A DNA stretch of 9,294 nt from an uncultured Selenomonadaceae bacterium (GCA_958415865.1 CATYZV010000050.1:1-9294); one strand, 5' to 3'. Shown: positions 1 through 7,276, counted from the first letter of the stretch. The notes: generated by a model from the letters alone, not told the origin. Numbers and translations: made by a program.

Positions 1-11
1 CTATATTTTGA

Positions 12-41
12 TTGTTAGAAAACGGTTAGAAATCATTTAAT
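12..41 (+). promoter_or_regulatory. Candidate sigma-70 promoter for the DUF218 gene
   Basis: TTGTTA at 12-17 (4 of 6 to TTGACA) is followed after 18 bases by TTTAAT at 36-41 (5 of 6 to TATAAT). Transcription would start near 48, just before the ribosome binding site. The region is AT-rich, so chance matches are likely, and the true promoter could lie before the window. Weak call. Confidence 0.33.
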
Positions 42-69
42 TTTATTTGGAAAAGGGATAAGGAATTTC

Positions 70-828
70 ATGATTGAACTATTAAAATTCGGTGCCAGCT
101 GGATACTGCCGCCGGGAATATTCTTTCTGCTGTTTTTATTTCTGGCTTACTGCTGCTGGAAACGCCGTCAAAAGCGGCTGGCGGCAACGATTTCGATAGT
201 AACGCTGCTATTTTATTTGCTATCCACTTCGTACGTTGCCGGCACGTTGATCGGCAGGCTGGAGGATGTTTATGACACGCCGGATAAACTGCCGCGCGCC
301 GATGTCATCGTGCTGCTCGGCGGCGGAGCGACAAAGGATACGCCGGATGTCAACGGACAGGGCACGCTTTGCAGCATACCGGCAAACCGCTTGCTCACAG
401 CGGTGCGCCTACAGAAGAAGCTCGATATACCGATAATCGTATCGGGTGGTCAGATATACGAGGACAGCGGCAGAGAAGCTGATATTGCCCGCCGTGTCTT
501 GAAGGAATTAGGTGTGTCGGAAGATATGATAATCTTGGAAAACAAGAGCCTCAACACGACGCAAAACGCTCAGTACACGGCAAATATATTAAAAGAACGC
601 AATTTCAAAAATCCACTGATCGTAACTTCGGCCTTCCATATGGAAAGAGCGGTGGCTAATTTCGACAAGCTGGATATAAAGACGATACCGTATCCGTGCG
701 ACTATATGGTCAACCGCGACAAGGTGTTTCATTTGAGTAAATTAGCTCCGTCGTCGCAGGCACTGGAGTTTTCGGCGATATACATGCAGGAAAATCTGCG
801 CACTTTCGTTACTAAGTATATAGAATGA
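70..828 (+). CDS. DUF218 (YdcF/ElyC-type) membrane-anchored envelope protein
   Basis: This 252-residue protein has two N-terminal membrane helices (about residues 9-30 and 38-61) separated by a basic turn (KRRQKR), then a single DUF218 domain (about 77-215). Family hallmarks visible are ADVIVLLGGG at 77-86, IIVSGG at 122-127, SGREADIA with an acidic residue at 136, NTTQNA at 162-167 and VTSAFHMERA at 185-194. Length and two-helix plus domain layout match E. coli ElyC, which affects peptidoglycan and envelope assembly; the biochemical activity of the family is not settled. The DUF218 domain may face the periplasm or the cytoplasm; the sequence does not decide this. The ATG at 70 follows AAGGA at 60-64. 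The next gene starts 57 bases downstream with no terminator between, so co-transcription is possible. Family assignment is firm, function is not. Confidence 0.85.
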   Translation: MIELLKFGASWILPPGIFFLLFLFLAYCCWKRRQKRLAATISIVTLLFYLLSTSYVAGTLIGRLEDVYDTPDKLPRADVIVLLGGGATKDTPDVNGQGTLCSIPANRLLTAVRLQKKLDIPIIVSGGQIYEDSGREADIARRVLKELGVSEDMIILENKSLNTTQNAQYTANILKERNFKNPLIVTSAFHMERAVANFDKLDIKTIPYPCDYMVNRDKVFHLSKLAPSSQALEFSAIYMQENLRTFVTKYIE

Positions 829-885
829 TCTTCATCAGAATCGGCAGCAGCAAAATTGATATCTATACGGAATAGAGGTGTTTTT

Positions 886-2241
886 ATGGTAAAGGATTTG
901 ACGGTGGGCAGTCCGGCAAAGTTGATTTTGATGTTCACGCTGCCGCTCATCATCGGCAATGTCTTTCAGCAGCTGTACCTTTTGAGCGACACTTTGATCG
1001 TCGGCAGGCTGCTGGGAGTCAGTGCGCTGGCGGCTGTCGGCTCCAGCGGCTGTCTGATGTTCTTCATGATCGGCTTCGTCATCGGCTTCACTACGGGCTT
1101 ATCTATCTGCACCGGCCAGCGGTTCGGAGCGCGCGATGAACAGGGTATGAAAAAGAGTGCCGCGGCGTGCACCTCTTTAAGCATTATTTTCACACTTGTC
1201 ATCACGGTATTCGGCGTGCTGATGGTGCGCCCGGCACTGATCTTCCTGGAAACGCCGCCGGAAGTGCTCGACATGGCTTGCGATTTTCTGTCAGTCATCT
1301 TCATGGGCATAGGTGCTACTATGCTGTTCAACATGGCTTCCAATTTGATCCGCGCTCTGGGCGACAGCTCTACTCCCCTGTATTTCTTGATACTAGGCTG
1401 TGTGCTCAACATAATTTTGGAAGTCGTATTCATCGGCGTGTTCGGCTGGGGCATCAAAGGTGCGGGCTTTGCTACGGTGCTGGCACAGTTTATAAACGGC
1501 GGCTGCTGTGTTTACTACATTAAAAAGAAAGTGCCGGAACTTCACTTCTCTCTGCCGGATCTGAAAATTTCACGTGAAGATGCCTGGCAGCATTTAAAAG
1601 TAGCACTGCCTATGGGCTTTCAAGCCTCTATCATCGCTATCGGCGCGATAATCCTGCAAGTGCCGCTCAACAACCTCGGCGAGACTGCCGTAGCAGCTTA
1701 TGCCGCTGCTCAGAAGATAGATATGATAGCCGTCATGCCGCTGATGTCCTTTGGCATGGCGATGGCTGCCTATACGGCACAGAATTTCGGCGCGGGCCGC
1801 ATCGACAGGATAAAGACGGGTGTCAATAAGTGCATATTGATGTCGGGCGGCTTCAGCATCTTCATCGGCATTTTCAATGTGCTGCTCGGACCCTTGCTCG
1901 TGCGCTTATTCGTCGGCGAAGGTCAGGAACAGGTCGTGGAATACGGTCATCTATATCTCATCGTCAACGGTTCCTGCTATTTGATTTTGTCCCTGCTGTT
2001 CATCTATCGCTTTACACTGCAAGGACTGGGGCACAGCCTCGTGCCGACGTTTGCGGGCATTATGGAGCTGATCATGCGCGCTGCGGCAGGCTTGTTCCTC
2101 GTGGGCAGGTTCGGCTACATCGGTGCCTGCTGGGCAAATCCCATGGCGTGGATAGGCTCGTGCGTGCCGCTTCTGATCACGTTTTACATCACGCGCCGTT
2201 CGCTGCTGCGGCAGTTTTGCAGCAGAGAAGAAAATGCTTAG
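886..2241 (+). CDS. MATE-family multidrug/toxin exporter
   Basis: This is a 451-residue integral inner-membrane antiporter of the MATE (MepA/NorM/DinF) superfamily, which expels cationic or amphipathic compounds in exchange for Na+ or H+. About twelve hydrophobic segments form two related halves. The N-half signature is SDTLIVGRLLG with ALAAVG at residues 34-52; the matching C-half stretch is NNLGETAVAAYAAAQKID at 262-279, followed by AQNFGAGRIDR at 298-308. The full hydrophobic pattern and usual family length (about 450) indicate an intact gene. The ATG at 886 is chosen over an upstream in-frame TTG at 856 because AGAGGTG at 874-880 sits five bases before it. The start (VKDLTVGSPAKLI) is typical of clostridial-type members. 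The substrate cannot be read from sequence. No terminator is visible in the 122 bases before the next gene. Confidence 0.93.
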   Translation: MVKDLTVGSPAKLILMFTLPLIIGNVFQQLYLLSDTLIVGRLLGVSALAAVGSSGCLMFFMIGFVIGFTTGLSICTGQRFGARDEQGMKKSAAACTSLSIIFTLVITVFGVLMVRPALIFLETPPEVLDMACDFLSVIFMGIGATMLFNMASNLIRALGDSSTPLYFLILGCVLNIILEVVFIGVFGWGIKGAGFATVLAQFINGGCCVYYIKKKVPELHFSLPDLKISREDAWQHLKVALPMGFQASIIAIGAIILQVPLNNLGETAVAAYAAAQKIDMIAVMPLMSFGMAMAAYTAQNFGAGRIDRIKTGVNKCILMSGGFSIFIGIFNVLLGPLLVRLFVGEGQEQVVEYGHLYLIVNGSCYLILSLLFIYRFTLQGLGHSLVPTFAGIMELIMRAAAGLFLVGRFGYIGACWANPMAWIGSCVPLLITFYITRRSLLRQFCSREENA

Positions 2242-2295
2242 CAGCACTTGAATTTTGCCGCATAAAGTATTTCTTTAATAGAAGGAATATACAAG

Positions 2296-2323
2296 TTGAC
2301 AGCGAATAAATATATAGAATCAT
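2296..2323 (+). promoter_or_regulatory. Candidate promoter ahead of the mutase-isomerase pair
   Basis: A perfect TTGACA lies at 2296-2301. The best properly spaced -10 is AATCAT at 2318-2323 (16-base spacer, 4 of 6, lacking the first T). TAGAAT at 2315-2320 is a better -10 but the spacer would be only 13 bases. The gap of 122 bases before 2364 is the longest gene-free stretch here, which favours a promoter in it, but the exact elements are uncertain. Confidence 0.35.
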
Positions 2324-2326
2324 TAA

Positions 2327-2342
2327 AAACTCAGTTTAATCA
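2327..2342. repeat. Palindromic 16-base motif, copy 1
   Basis: AAACTCAGTTTAATCA contains the inverted repeat AAACT-C-AGTTT. A near copy (14 of 16 bases identical) lies at 5232-5247, so the two copies bracket the mutase-isomerase pair. This copy lies in the presumed 5' leader, 21 bases before the mutase ATG. Its role is unknown: protein-binding site, RNA hairpin or coincidence in AT-rich DNA. Confidence 0.35.
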
Positions 2343-2363
2343 ATTATTTATGAGGTGGAAGAA

Positions 2364-3719
2364 ATGGAATTAAAATCGACAGCATTCAAGGCATACGACA
2401 TCCGCGGTAAATTCCCTGAAGAAGTCAACGAAGAACTCGCTTACAGAATCGGCAGAGTGTTCCCGACTCTGTTCAATGCAAAAAGAGTAGTTGTAGGTCA
2501 TGATATCAGACTGTCCGGACCGGACATTCAGAAGGCTTTGGAACTCGGGCTGACTGAAATGGGCTGCGATGTCATCGACATCGGCCAGTGCGGCACGGAA
2601 ATGATCTACTTCACGACAGCTCATATGAATCTCGATGGCGGCATCATGATAACGGCAAGCCACAATCCGAAAGAATACAACGGCTTGAAGCTCGTCAGAA
2701 AAGAAGCTCGTCCTATCAGTGCCGACACCGGCCTCAAAGATATCGAAGCTAAAGTCATGGCAGGCGATTTGGGCACGAAAGCTGAAACCATCGGCAAGAT
2801 CATTGAAGTCGACATCATGAAAGACTATATTGATCACCTCATGACGTACATCAACCCGAGCGTACTAAAGCCGCTCAAGATCGTTTTGAACTCCGGCAAC
2901 GGTGCCGCAGGCCCTATTGTAGACGAATTGGAAAAACGCCTGCCGTTCAAGTTTATTAAAGTACATAATAATCCTGACGGCAATTTCCCCAACGGCGTAC
3001 CCAATCCGCTCTTGATGGAAAACCGTGAAGCTACTGCAAGCGTTGTACGCTCCGAAAAAGCAGATCTCGGCGTAGCATTCGACGGCGACTTTGACCGCTG
3101 CTTCATTTTCGATGAAACGGGCGAAATGATCGAAGGCTATTACATCGTAGGCTTCTTGGCTCAGGCTTTCCTCAAGAAATTCCCCGGAGCTAAGATCATC
3201 TATGATCCGCGCCTCACTTGGAATACGATCGAACTCGTGAAAGAAGCCGGCGGCATACCTGTTATGTGCAAGAGCGGCCACGCTTTCATCAAAGACAAGA
3301 TGCGCAAAGAAGACGCTGTTTACGGCGGCGAAATGTCGGCACACAATTACTTCAAAGATTTCTCCTTCTGCGACAGCGGCATGATCACTTGGCTGCTCGT
3401 AGCTGAACTGCTCTCTGAAGCTGACGGCAAGACGATGTCTGAACTCCTGAAAGCGCGCATGGAACGCTATCCTATCAGCGGCGAAATCAACAGCACTGTC
3501 AAAGATGCTAAAGCTGTCATGGCTAAAATCGAAGCTAAATACGGTCCTAGCGGCACTGTATCCAAAGTCGACGGCCTCAGCGTAGATTACGACAAATGGA
3601 GATTCAACCTGCGCATTTCCAACACTGAACCGGTTATCCGACTCAATGTTGAAACGCGCGGAGACAAAGCTCTGCTCAAAGAAAAAACCGACGAACTGCT
3701 CGCTATTATCCGCGGCTGA
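2364..3719 (+). CDS. Phosphomannomutase/phosphoglucomutase
   Basis: This 451-residue cytoplasmic alpha-D-phosphohexomutase interconverts hexose 6-phosphate and hexose 1-phosphate (mannose and/or glucose) through a phosphoserine. All four domain landmarks are present: AYDIRG at 10-15, the catalytic loop TASHNP with Ser99, the Mg2+ loop DGDFDR at 240-245, the sugar-recognition loop GGEMSAH at 321-327, and the phosphate-binding RISNTEP at 417-423. The GEMSxH loop is the form found in dual-specificity PMM/PGM enzymes such as Pseudomonas AlgC, so either ManB-type or glucose activity is possible. The ATG at 2364 is favoured over an in-frame GTG at 2355, because that GTG is part of the Shine-Dalgarno GAGGTGG (2352-2358). 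The gene lies 42 bases before pgi, whose product shares the glucose-6-P pool. Codon choice is restricted compared with flanking genes, suggesting strong expression. Confidence 0.94.
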   Translation: MELKSTAFKAYDIRGKFPEEVNEELAYRIGRVFPTLFNAKRVVVGHDIRLSGPDIQKALELGLTEMGCDVIDIGQCGTEMIYFTTAHMNLDGGIMITASHNPKEYNGLKLVRKEARPISADTGLKDIEAKVMAGDLGTKAETIGKIIEVDIMKDYIDHLMTYINPSVLKPLKIVLNSGNGAAGPIVDELEKRLPFKFIKVHNNPDGNFPNGVPNPLLMENREATASVVRSEKADLGVAFDGDFDRCFIFDETGEMIEGYYIVGFLAQAFLKKFPGAKIIYDPRLTWNTIELVKEAGGIPVMCKSGHAFIKDKMRKEDAVYGGEMSAHNYFKDFSFCDSGMITWLLVAELLSEADGKTMSELLKARMERYPISGEINSTVKDAKAVMAKIEAKYGPSGTVSKVDGLSVDYDKWRFNLRISNTEPVIRLNVETRGDKALLKEKTDELLAIIRG

Positions 3720-3761
3720 TTCTATAGATCTATTTTTGTAATTTAGGGGGAATAAGACAAA

Positions 3762-5219
3762 ATGAGTCTTAAACTTAAATCAGGTTTTACATTCGATTAT
3801 GATAACTTACTCGGTGAAGGCAAAGTTACGAAAGCCGATATCGAAGCATTTGAAGGCAAATTAAAAGAAGCGCACAAAGCGATGAACGTAATGCGCGAAT
3901 CCGGCTACATCAAAGGCCATCTCTCCAAAGACGGCGAACCGGAAAAAGTGCTGTTCAGCCAGTGCCCGTACATCAAAGAAGGCCCTTTGAATTCTCCTGA
4001 ATCGCTCAAGAAACTGCACGAACTCAGAGACCATGTAAAAGGCAAAGTGGACGCTGTAATCTCGCTCGGCATCGGCGGCTCTTACCTCGGCAACAAAGTT
4101 CTGTTCGACGTACAGTGCGGCGAATTCTGGAACAGCAAATCCGTAGAAGAACGCGGCGGCTATCCGAAATTCTACTTCAGCGGCAACAATATCGACCCGC
4201 GCCGCACCGGCGATCTGATCAAGCAGATCAGCGATGCAGCTGACATCATGATGAGCCATTACAAACGCACTTACAAAGTAATGCTGATCGTCATCTCCAA
4301 ATCTGGCGGCACGCTCGACACCATGTCTAACTTCATGGTTGTATACGATGCACTGATGAAGAACACTAAAGTTCAGGTGGAAGTCGTAGCCGTAACCGAC
4401 CCCAACATGGAAAAACAGACATTGCTCAAGAAGATGGCTATCGAACACGACTGGCCGCAGTTCAGCGTACCGGACGGCGTGGGCGGACGCTTCACTGTAT
4501 TCACGGATGTAGGCCTCAGCACGGCTGCCTGCATCGGCTTTGATATAGAAGAATTCCTGCACGGCGCAAGAGATATGGACGAAGCCTGCAAGAGCGAAAA
4601 CGTATGGGAAAACCCTGCTATGCTCAACGCGGCACTCAAGTACATCGCATCGGAAAAATACGGCCGCAACATCGAAGTCATGATGCCGTACGGCGACTAT
4701 TATGAATCGCTGTCCATGTGGTACATCCAGCTCTTGGCTGAATCCCTCGGCAAACAGTACGATAAAGACGGCAACGAAGTATGCTACGGACGCACTCCTG
4801 TCGTAGCTCTCGGCACGCGCGATATGCACTCCCAGACGCAGCAGCATCAGGAAGGCCGCCTCGACAAAATCGTTCAGTTCATCCGCATAGAAAACTGGGA
4901 CAACGACCTCGTAATTCCGAATGTATTCCCTGAAGCTAAGAAACTGGCTGACATCTCCGGCGTTACGATGAGCGAAGCTCTCGAAGTAGCACGCCAGTCC
5001 AACGCTGACGCACTGTCTTCCAACAAACGCTTCAACGCTCTGTTCAGCCTGCCTAAGATGAACGCTTACCATCTCGGCGAACTGCTCTACATGCTGGCTA
5101 TGTCCGTTGCTTACGAAGGTGAATTTGCCAACGTGGACGCATTCGACCAGCCCGGCGTAGAAGCGTACAAGCGCATCATGGGACCGAAACTCCAGGAACT
5201 CAAAGCTAAATTGAAGTAA
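3762..5219 (+). CDS. pgi: Glucose-6-phosphate isomerase
   Basis: This 485-residue cytoplasmic enzyme interconverts glucose-6-P and fructose-6-P in glycolysis and gluconeogenesis. Landmarks in order are GIGGSYLG at 103-110, the phosphate-binding SKSGGT at 179-184, GGRF at 241-244, the base-bearing LAESLGK with Glu327, the ring-opening His356 in DMHSQTQ, and the C-terminal signature FDQPGVEAYK with Lys470. The usual SKSGTT or SKTFTT loop reads SKSGGT, but the Ser, Lys, Ser and final Thr that contact phosphate in the family are kept, so activity is expected. The ATG at 3762 follows AGGGGG at 3745-3750. It is probably cotranscribed with the mutase 42 bases upstream and ends in an intrinsic terminator about 45 bases downstream. 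TTA, CTA and TCA codons are missing from nearly all of the gene, consistent with high expression. Confidence 0.97.
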   Translation: MSLKLKSGFTFDYDNLLGEGKVTKADIEAFEGKLKEAHKAMNVMRESGYIKGHLSKDGEPEKVLFSQCPYIKEGPLNSPESLKKLHELRDHVKGKVDAVISLGIGGSYLGNKVLFDVQCGEFWNSKSVEERGGYPKFYFSGNNIDPRRTGDLIKQISDAADIMMSHYKRTYKVMLIVISKSGGTLDTMSNFMVVYDALMKNTKVQVEVVAVTDPNMEKQTLLKKMAIEHDWPQFSVPDGVGGRFTVFTDVGLSTAACIGFDIEEFLHGARDMDEACKSENVWENPAMLNAALKYIASEKYGRNIEVMMPYGDYYESLSMWYIQLLAESLGKQYDKDGNEVCYGRTPVVALGTRDMHSQTQQHQEGRLDKIVQFIRIENWDNDLVIPNVFPEAKKLADISGVTMSEALEVARQSNADALSSNKRFNALFSLPKMNAYHLGELLYMLAMSVAYEGEFANVDAFDQPGVEAYKRIMGPKLQELKAKLK

Positions 5220-5231
5220 TACAAGCAGCAT

Positions 5232-5247
5232 AAACTGAGTTTAATGA
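5232..5247. repeat. Palindromic 16-base motif, copy 2
   Basis: AAACTGAGTTTAATGA, with inverted repeat AAACT-G-AGTTT (TAAACT-G-AGTTTA when extended by one base), lies 12 bases after the pgi stop and before its terminator. It matches the copy at 2327-2342 at 14 of 16 positions; the two differences are both C-to-G changes. Role unknown. Confidence 0.35.
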
Positions 5248-5263
5248 TAATCGCATAAGATTG

Positions 5264-5291
5264 AAAGAGGATACGAAAGTATCCTCTTTTT
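5264..5291 (+). terminator. Rho-independent terminator after pgi
   Basis: A perfect 11-base-pair stem (AAAGAGGATAC at 5264-5274 with GTATCCTCTTT at 5279-5289) is closed by a GAAA tetraloop, a stable GNRA loop, and runs into TTTTT at 5287-5291. It ends the mutase-isomerase transcript. The next gene's ribosome binding site begins only 8 bases later. Confidence 0.93.
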
Positions 5292-5312
5292 CCGTTTTAG
5301 GAGAAATTAAAT

Positions 5313-5945
5313 ATGGTGAAATTAAGACAAAGATGGGCGGACTTGAAATCAAAATGGTCAGCACGGTATGCAGATAAGCGCGGCAGGGTGCTTGCACTGG
5401 GTGCAGCAGTGATCTTGTGTTCCACGGCAGCTATTTACATTGCATGCGCAGGTGAAAAGAAAGATACAGAACTTAAGGTGGATACGGCTCCGCATATGCA
5501 GACGGCAGAAGCGGACGAAAAAGGAGCAAAGGGAAAGCTGGTTTACCAAGTGAACGGGGATTTTAGCGAATTAAAAAATCCTTTTAGCTTGGCGCATGAA
5601 AGCAGGGAACAGATGCGTGCGGCAAAACCTGCTGAAAAGGGCGATACAAAGAAAATTTCTATGCCTGTTTCAAAGCCTGAAAAAGTAGCTTTAGCAGAAA
5701 AGGCAGTTAAGCCTCAAGCTCAGAAGAGTGCAGCTGACTTGGCAGTAAAATCGAAAGAAAATTATGTGCTAAAAGCCATTATCGATATAGCCGGGCAGAG
5801 GTCAGCCATAGCAGAGGCGGGCGGCAGGAGCGTGCGCCTGACGGAAGGCAGCAGCTTGGATGATGCAAAGGTAATCGCTATTGATGCGGCGAGTATCAGC
5901 TTGAGAGCTGCTGACGGCACTGTGCAAAAGTATGAGCTTAGATGA
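5313..5945 (+). CDS. PilP/GspC-like inner-membrane partner of the secretin
   Basis: This 210-residue protein has a basic cytoplasmic N-terminus (residues 1-25), one membrane helix (about 26-46), a long Lys/Ala-rich, probably disordered periplasmic linker (about 48-148), and a small C-terminal beta domain (about 150-210). That domain starts YVLKAIIDIAGQRSAIAEAGG and continues VRLTEGSSL, resembling the homology region of GspC and the beta domain of PilP. Those proteins link the inner-membrane machinery to the secretin by binding its N0 domain. NPF at 89-91 in the linker resembles the DPF motif found before such domains. The ATG at 5313 has an excellent AGGAGA at 5299-5304. The secretin gene begins 35 bases downstream, which is the strongest support for this role. 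Residues 41-45 (IYIAC) are a poor lipobox. Sequence resemblance is modest; the family call rests on layout, the C-terminal domain and context. Confidence 0.65.
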   Translation: MVKLRQRWADLKSKWSARYADKRGRVLALGAAVILCSTAAIYIACAGEKKDTELKVDTAPHMQTAEADEKGAKGKLVYQVNGDFSELKNPFSLAHESREQMRAAKPAEKGDTKKISMPVSKPEKVALAEKAVKPQAQKSAADLAVKSKENYVLKAIIDIAGQRSAIAEAGGRSVRLTEGSSLDDAKVIAIDAASISLRAADGTVQKYELR

Positions 5946-5980
5946 AGCTGTATTAGAGCGGATAAAAGGCGGTGAAATGA

Positions 5981-7270
5981 TTGAAAATAATTAAATTTGC
6001 AACAACCGTATTGATGATATTATTGTGTTTATGGAATTTCGACCGTGCTCAAGCGAATTCACTCGATGTGGTGGACGGAGATCTGCGCCAGGTGCTGACG
6101 GCCGTCGCCGCGGCGGGTAATTTAAATCTGGTGCTCGACGATTCCGTGCAGGGCAGTGTCTCGCTGAAGCTGTCAGATATGCCTCCGGCTGATATGGTGC
6201 GCATCATCAGCGAGAGCAGCGGTTTTTCCTGTAGTTCGCGCGGAGGCATCATCTATGTAGGCAGTAGGGAAAACGGCAGGCAGCTGCAGAGCGTGCAGGT
6301 GAATTACCTGGATTTGGATAAAGCGGCGGCGATGGCGGAACTTTTTTTGAATAAAGGCAGTTTAAATAGCAATAAAGATGATGCAGGAGATGCTGTAGTC
6401 ATCAACCGCGATGATAATACGCTGACTTTTTACGCATCATCGCAGCAGTATGAGCAGGTACGTGCCTTTCTGCACCGCCAAGACACGATGCCGCGCCAAG
6501 TGTCGCTGGAGGCAAAGGTTACAGCAGTGCAGAAGGATGCCGAAAAGGATTTGGGCATTTCCTGGGAATGGTCGAAGCTGCCGCAGTACCCGGAGCATGA
6601 TGTCAGCTACGATGTAGTGAGCCATACGATTTCTGACAGCGACGGCACTATCAGCGAAGTATCGGATTATATTCCCGTGGATGAGGTTACGCGCTCTTGG
6701 CAGGGCGGAGGTGTGCCCGGCATAATCCGATTTGGCAGAGGACCGGAAGGGTATCCGTATGAGTTTTACTACGCCGCTCAGCTGCACGCCTTGATCAGCG
6801 ACGGCAAAGCGAGCATTTTGGCGCGTCCGAATGTAACGACGATTCAGGGCAATGAAGCCGTGATAAACATCGGCAGTGAAGTGCCCGTGCCGACCATTTC
6901 CACGACTGATTCCACTACGACGACTTCGATCGAGTACCGCGAAGCCGGCATAATACTGCGCTGCACGCCGCGCGTCAACGAAGATGGCATCATCACCGTG
7001 AAAGTCCATACGGAAGTCAGCTCGCCTTTGTACGTGGAAGATATGAAAGCGTACCGTTTTCAAAAGCGTTCAGCCGATACGATTGTGCGGCTCAAGGACG
7101 GTGAGACGATGGTCATCGGCGGATTGATAGGCAGCGACGAAGCGCGGCAGATGAGCAAGATACCGCTTTTAGGCGATATACCGATACTGGGAAATCTGTT
7201 CAAGCATATTCAAAAATCGAAGAGCGACAGTGAAGTGATGATATTTTTGACTGCCCGTGAAGTCAGATAA
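5981..7270 (+). CDS. Short PilQ/GspD-family secretin
   Basis: This 429-residue outer-membrane channel protein of the type IV pilus/type II secretion secretin family has a signal peptide (residues 1-25: Lys2 and Lys5, hydrophobic core, AQA before Asn26). An N0/STN domain follows (about 26-96), one N1-like domain (about 102-168), and the secretin beta-barrel domain (about 170-428). The barrel shows PRQVSLEAKV at 171-180, SILARPNVTTIQG at 278-290, a Thr-rich stretch at 307-316 likely in the gate region, MVIGGLI at 377-383 and the diagnostic IPLLGDIPILGNLF at 394-407. PilQ and GspD are usually 600-700 residues; AMIN domains, extra N domains and a C-terminal pilotin-binding S domain are absent here. 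The start is TTG 5981, spaced about six bases after GGTG at 5971-5974; ATG 6014 would destroy the signal peptide. Likely cotranscribed with the PilP/GspC-like gene. Confidence 0.92.
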   Translation: MKIIKFATTVLMILLCLWNFDRAQANSLDVVDGDLRQVLTAVAAAGNLNLVLDDSVQGSVSLKLSDMPPADMVRIISESSGFSCSSRGGIIYVGSRENGRQLQSVQVNYLDLDKAAAMAELFLNKGSLNSNKDDAGDAVVINRDDNTLTFYASSQQYEQVRAFLHRQDTMPRQVSLEAKVTAVQKDAEKDLGISWEWSKLPQYPEHDVSYDVVSHTISDSDGTISEVSDYIPVDEVTRSWQGGGVPGIIRFGRGPEGYPYEFYYAAQLHALISDGKASILARPNVTTIQGNEAVINIGSEVPVPTISTTDSTTTTSIEYREAGIILRCTPRVNEDGIITVKVHTEVSSPLYVEDMKAYRFQKRSADTIVRLKDGETMVIGGLIGSDEARQMSKIPLLGDIPILGNLFKHIQKSKSDSEVMIFLTAREVR

Positions 7271-7276
7271 TATTTA

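Noticed and set aside
856..885. TTG 856 as the start of the MATE exporter
   Set aside because: It would add ten residues that include the translated Shine-Dalgarno; ATG 886 has AGAGGTG at the right distance and gives the usual family N-terminus.
2267..2292. Possible hairpin after the MATE gene (GTATTTCTT with AAGGAATATAC)
   Set aside because: Pairing needs a bulge and a mismatch, is AT-rich and has no T-run after it, so it does not qualify as an intrinsic terminator.
2370..3344. Several minus-strand ORFs (2370-2837, 2865-3344) over the mutase
   Set aside because: They are shadows of the same codon bias over a gene with every catalytic motif of the phosphohexomutase family; no ribosome binding site or family resemblance was seen.
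3724..3737. ATAGATCTAT followed by TTTTT between the mutase and pgi as a terminator
   Set aside because: The palindrome has no loop and is AT-rich, so it could not form a stable hairpin; the 42-base gap and shared codon bias favour one transcript.
3861..5231. 456-codon ORF on the minus strand across pgi
   Set aside because: It is exactly in register with the pgi codons and is open only because pgi lacks TTA, CTA and TCA there (their complements are stops). The translation shows no recognisable domain and its C-terminal limit is the first TTA codon in pgi at 3861.
5433..5447. Lipobox in the PilP/GspC-like protein (IYIAC, residues 41-45), since many PilP proteins are lipoproteins
   Set aside because: The residue at -3 is Tyr instead of Leu/Val/Ile, and a 25-residue charged N-terminal region precedes the helix. 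A single-pass GspC-like anchor fits better.
6014..6016. ATG 6014 as the secretin start
   Set aside because: It would remove both lysines and half of the hydrophobic core of a good signal peptide, and no ribosome binding site precedes it.
6437..7063. 208-codon minus-strand ORF inside the secretin gene
   Set aside because: It lies wholly within a secretin with a complete domain set; its translation is low-complexity and His/Arg-rich, typical of an antisense shadow.
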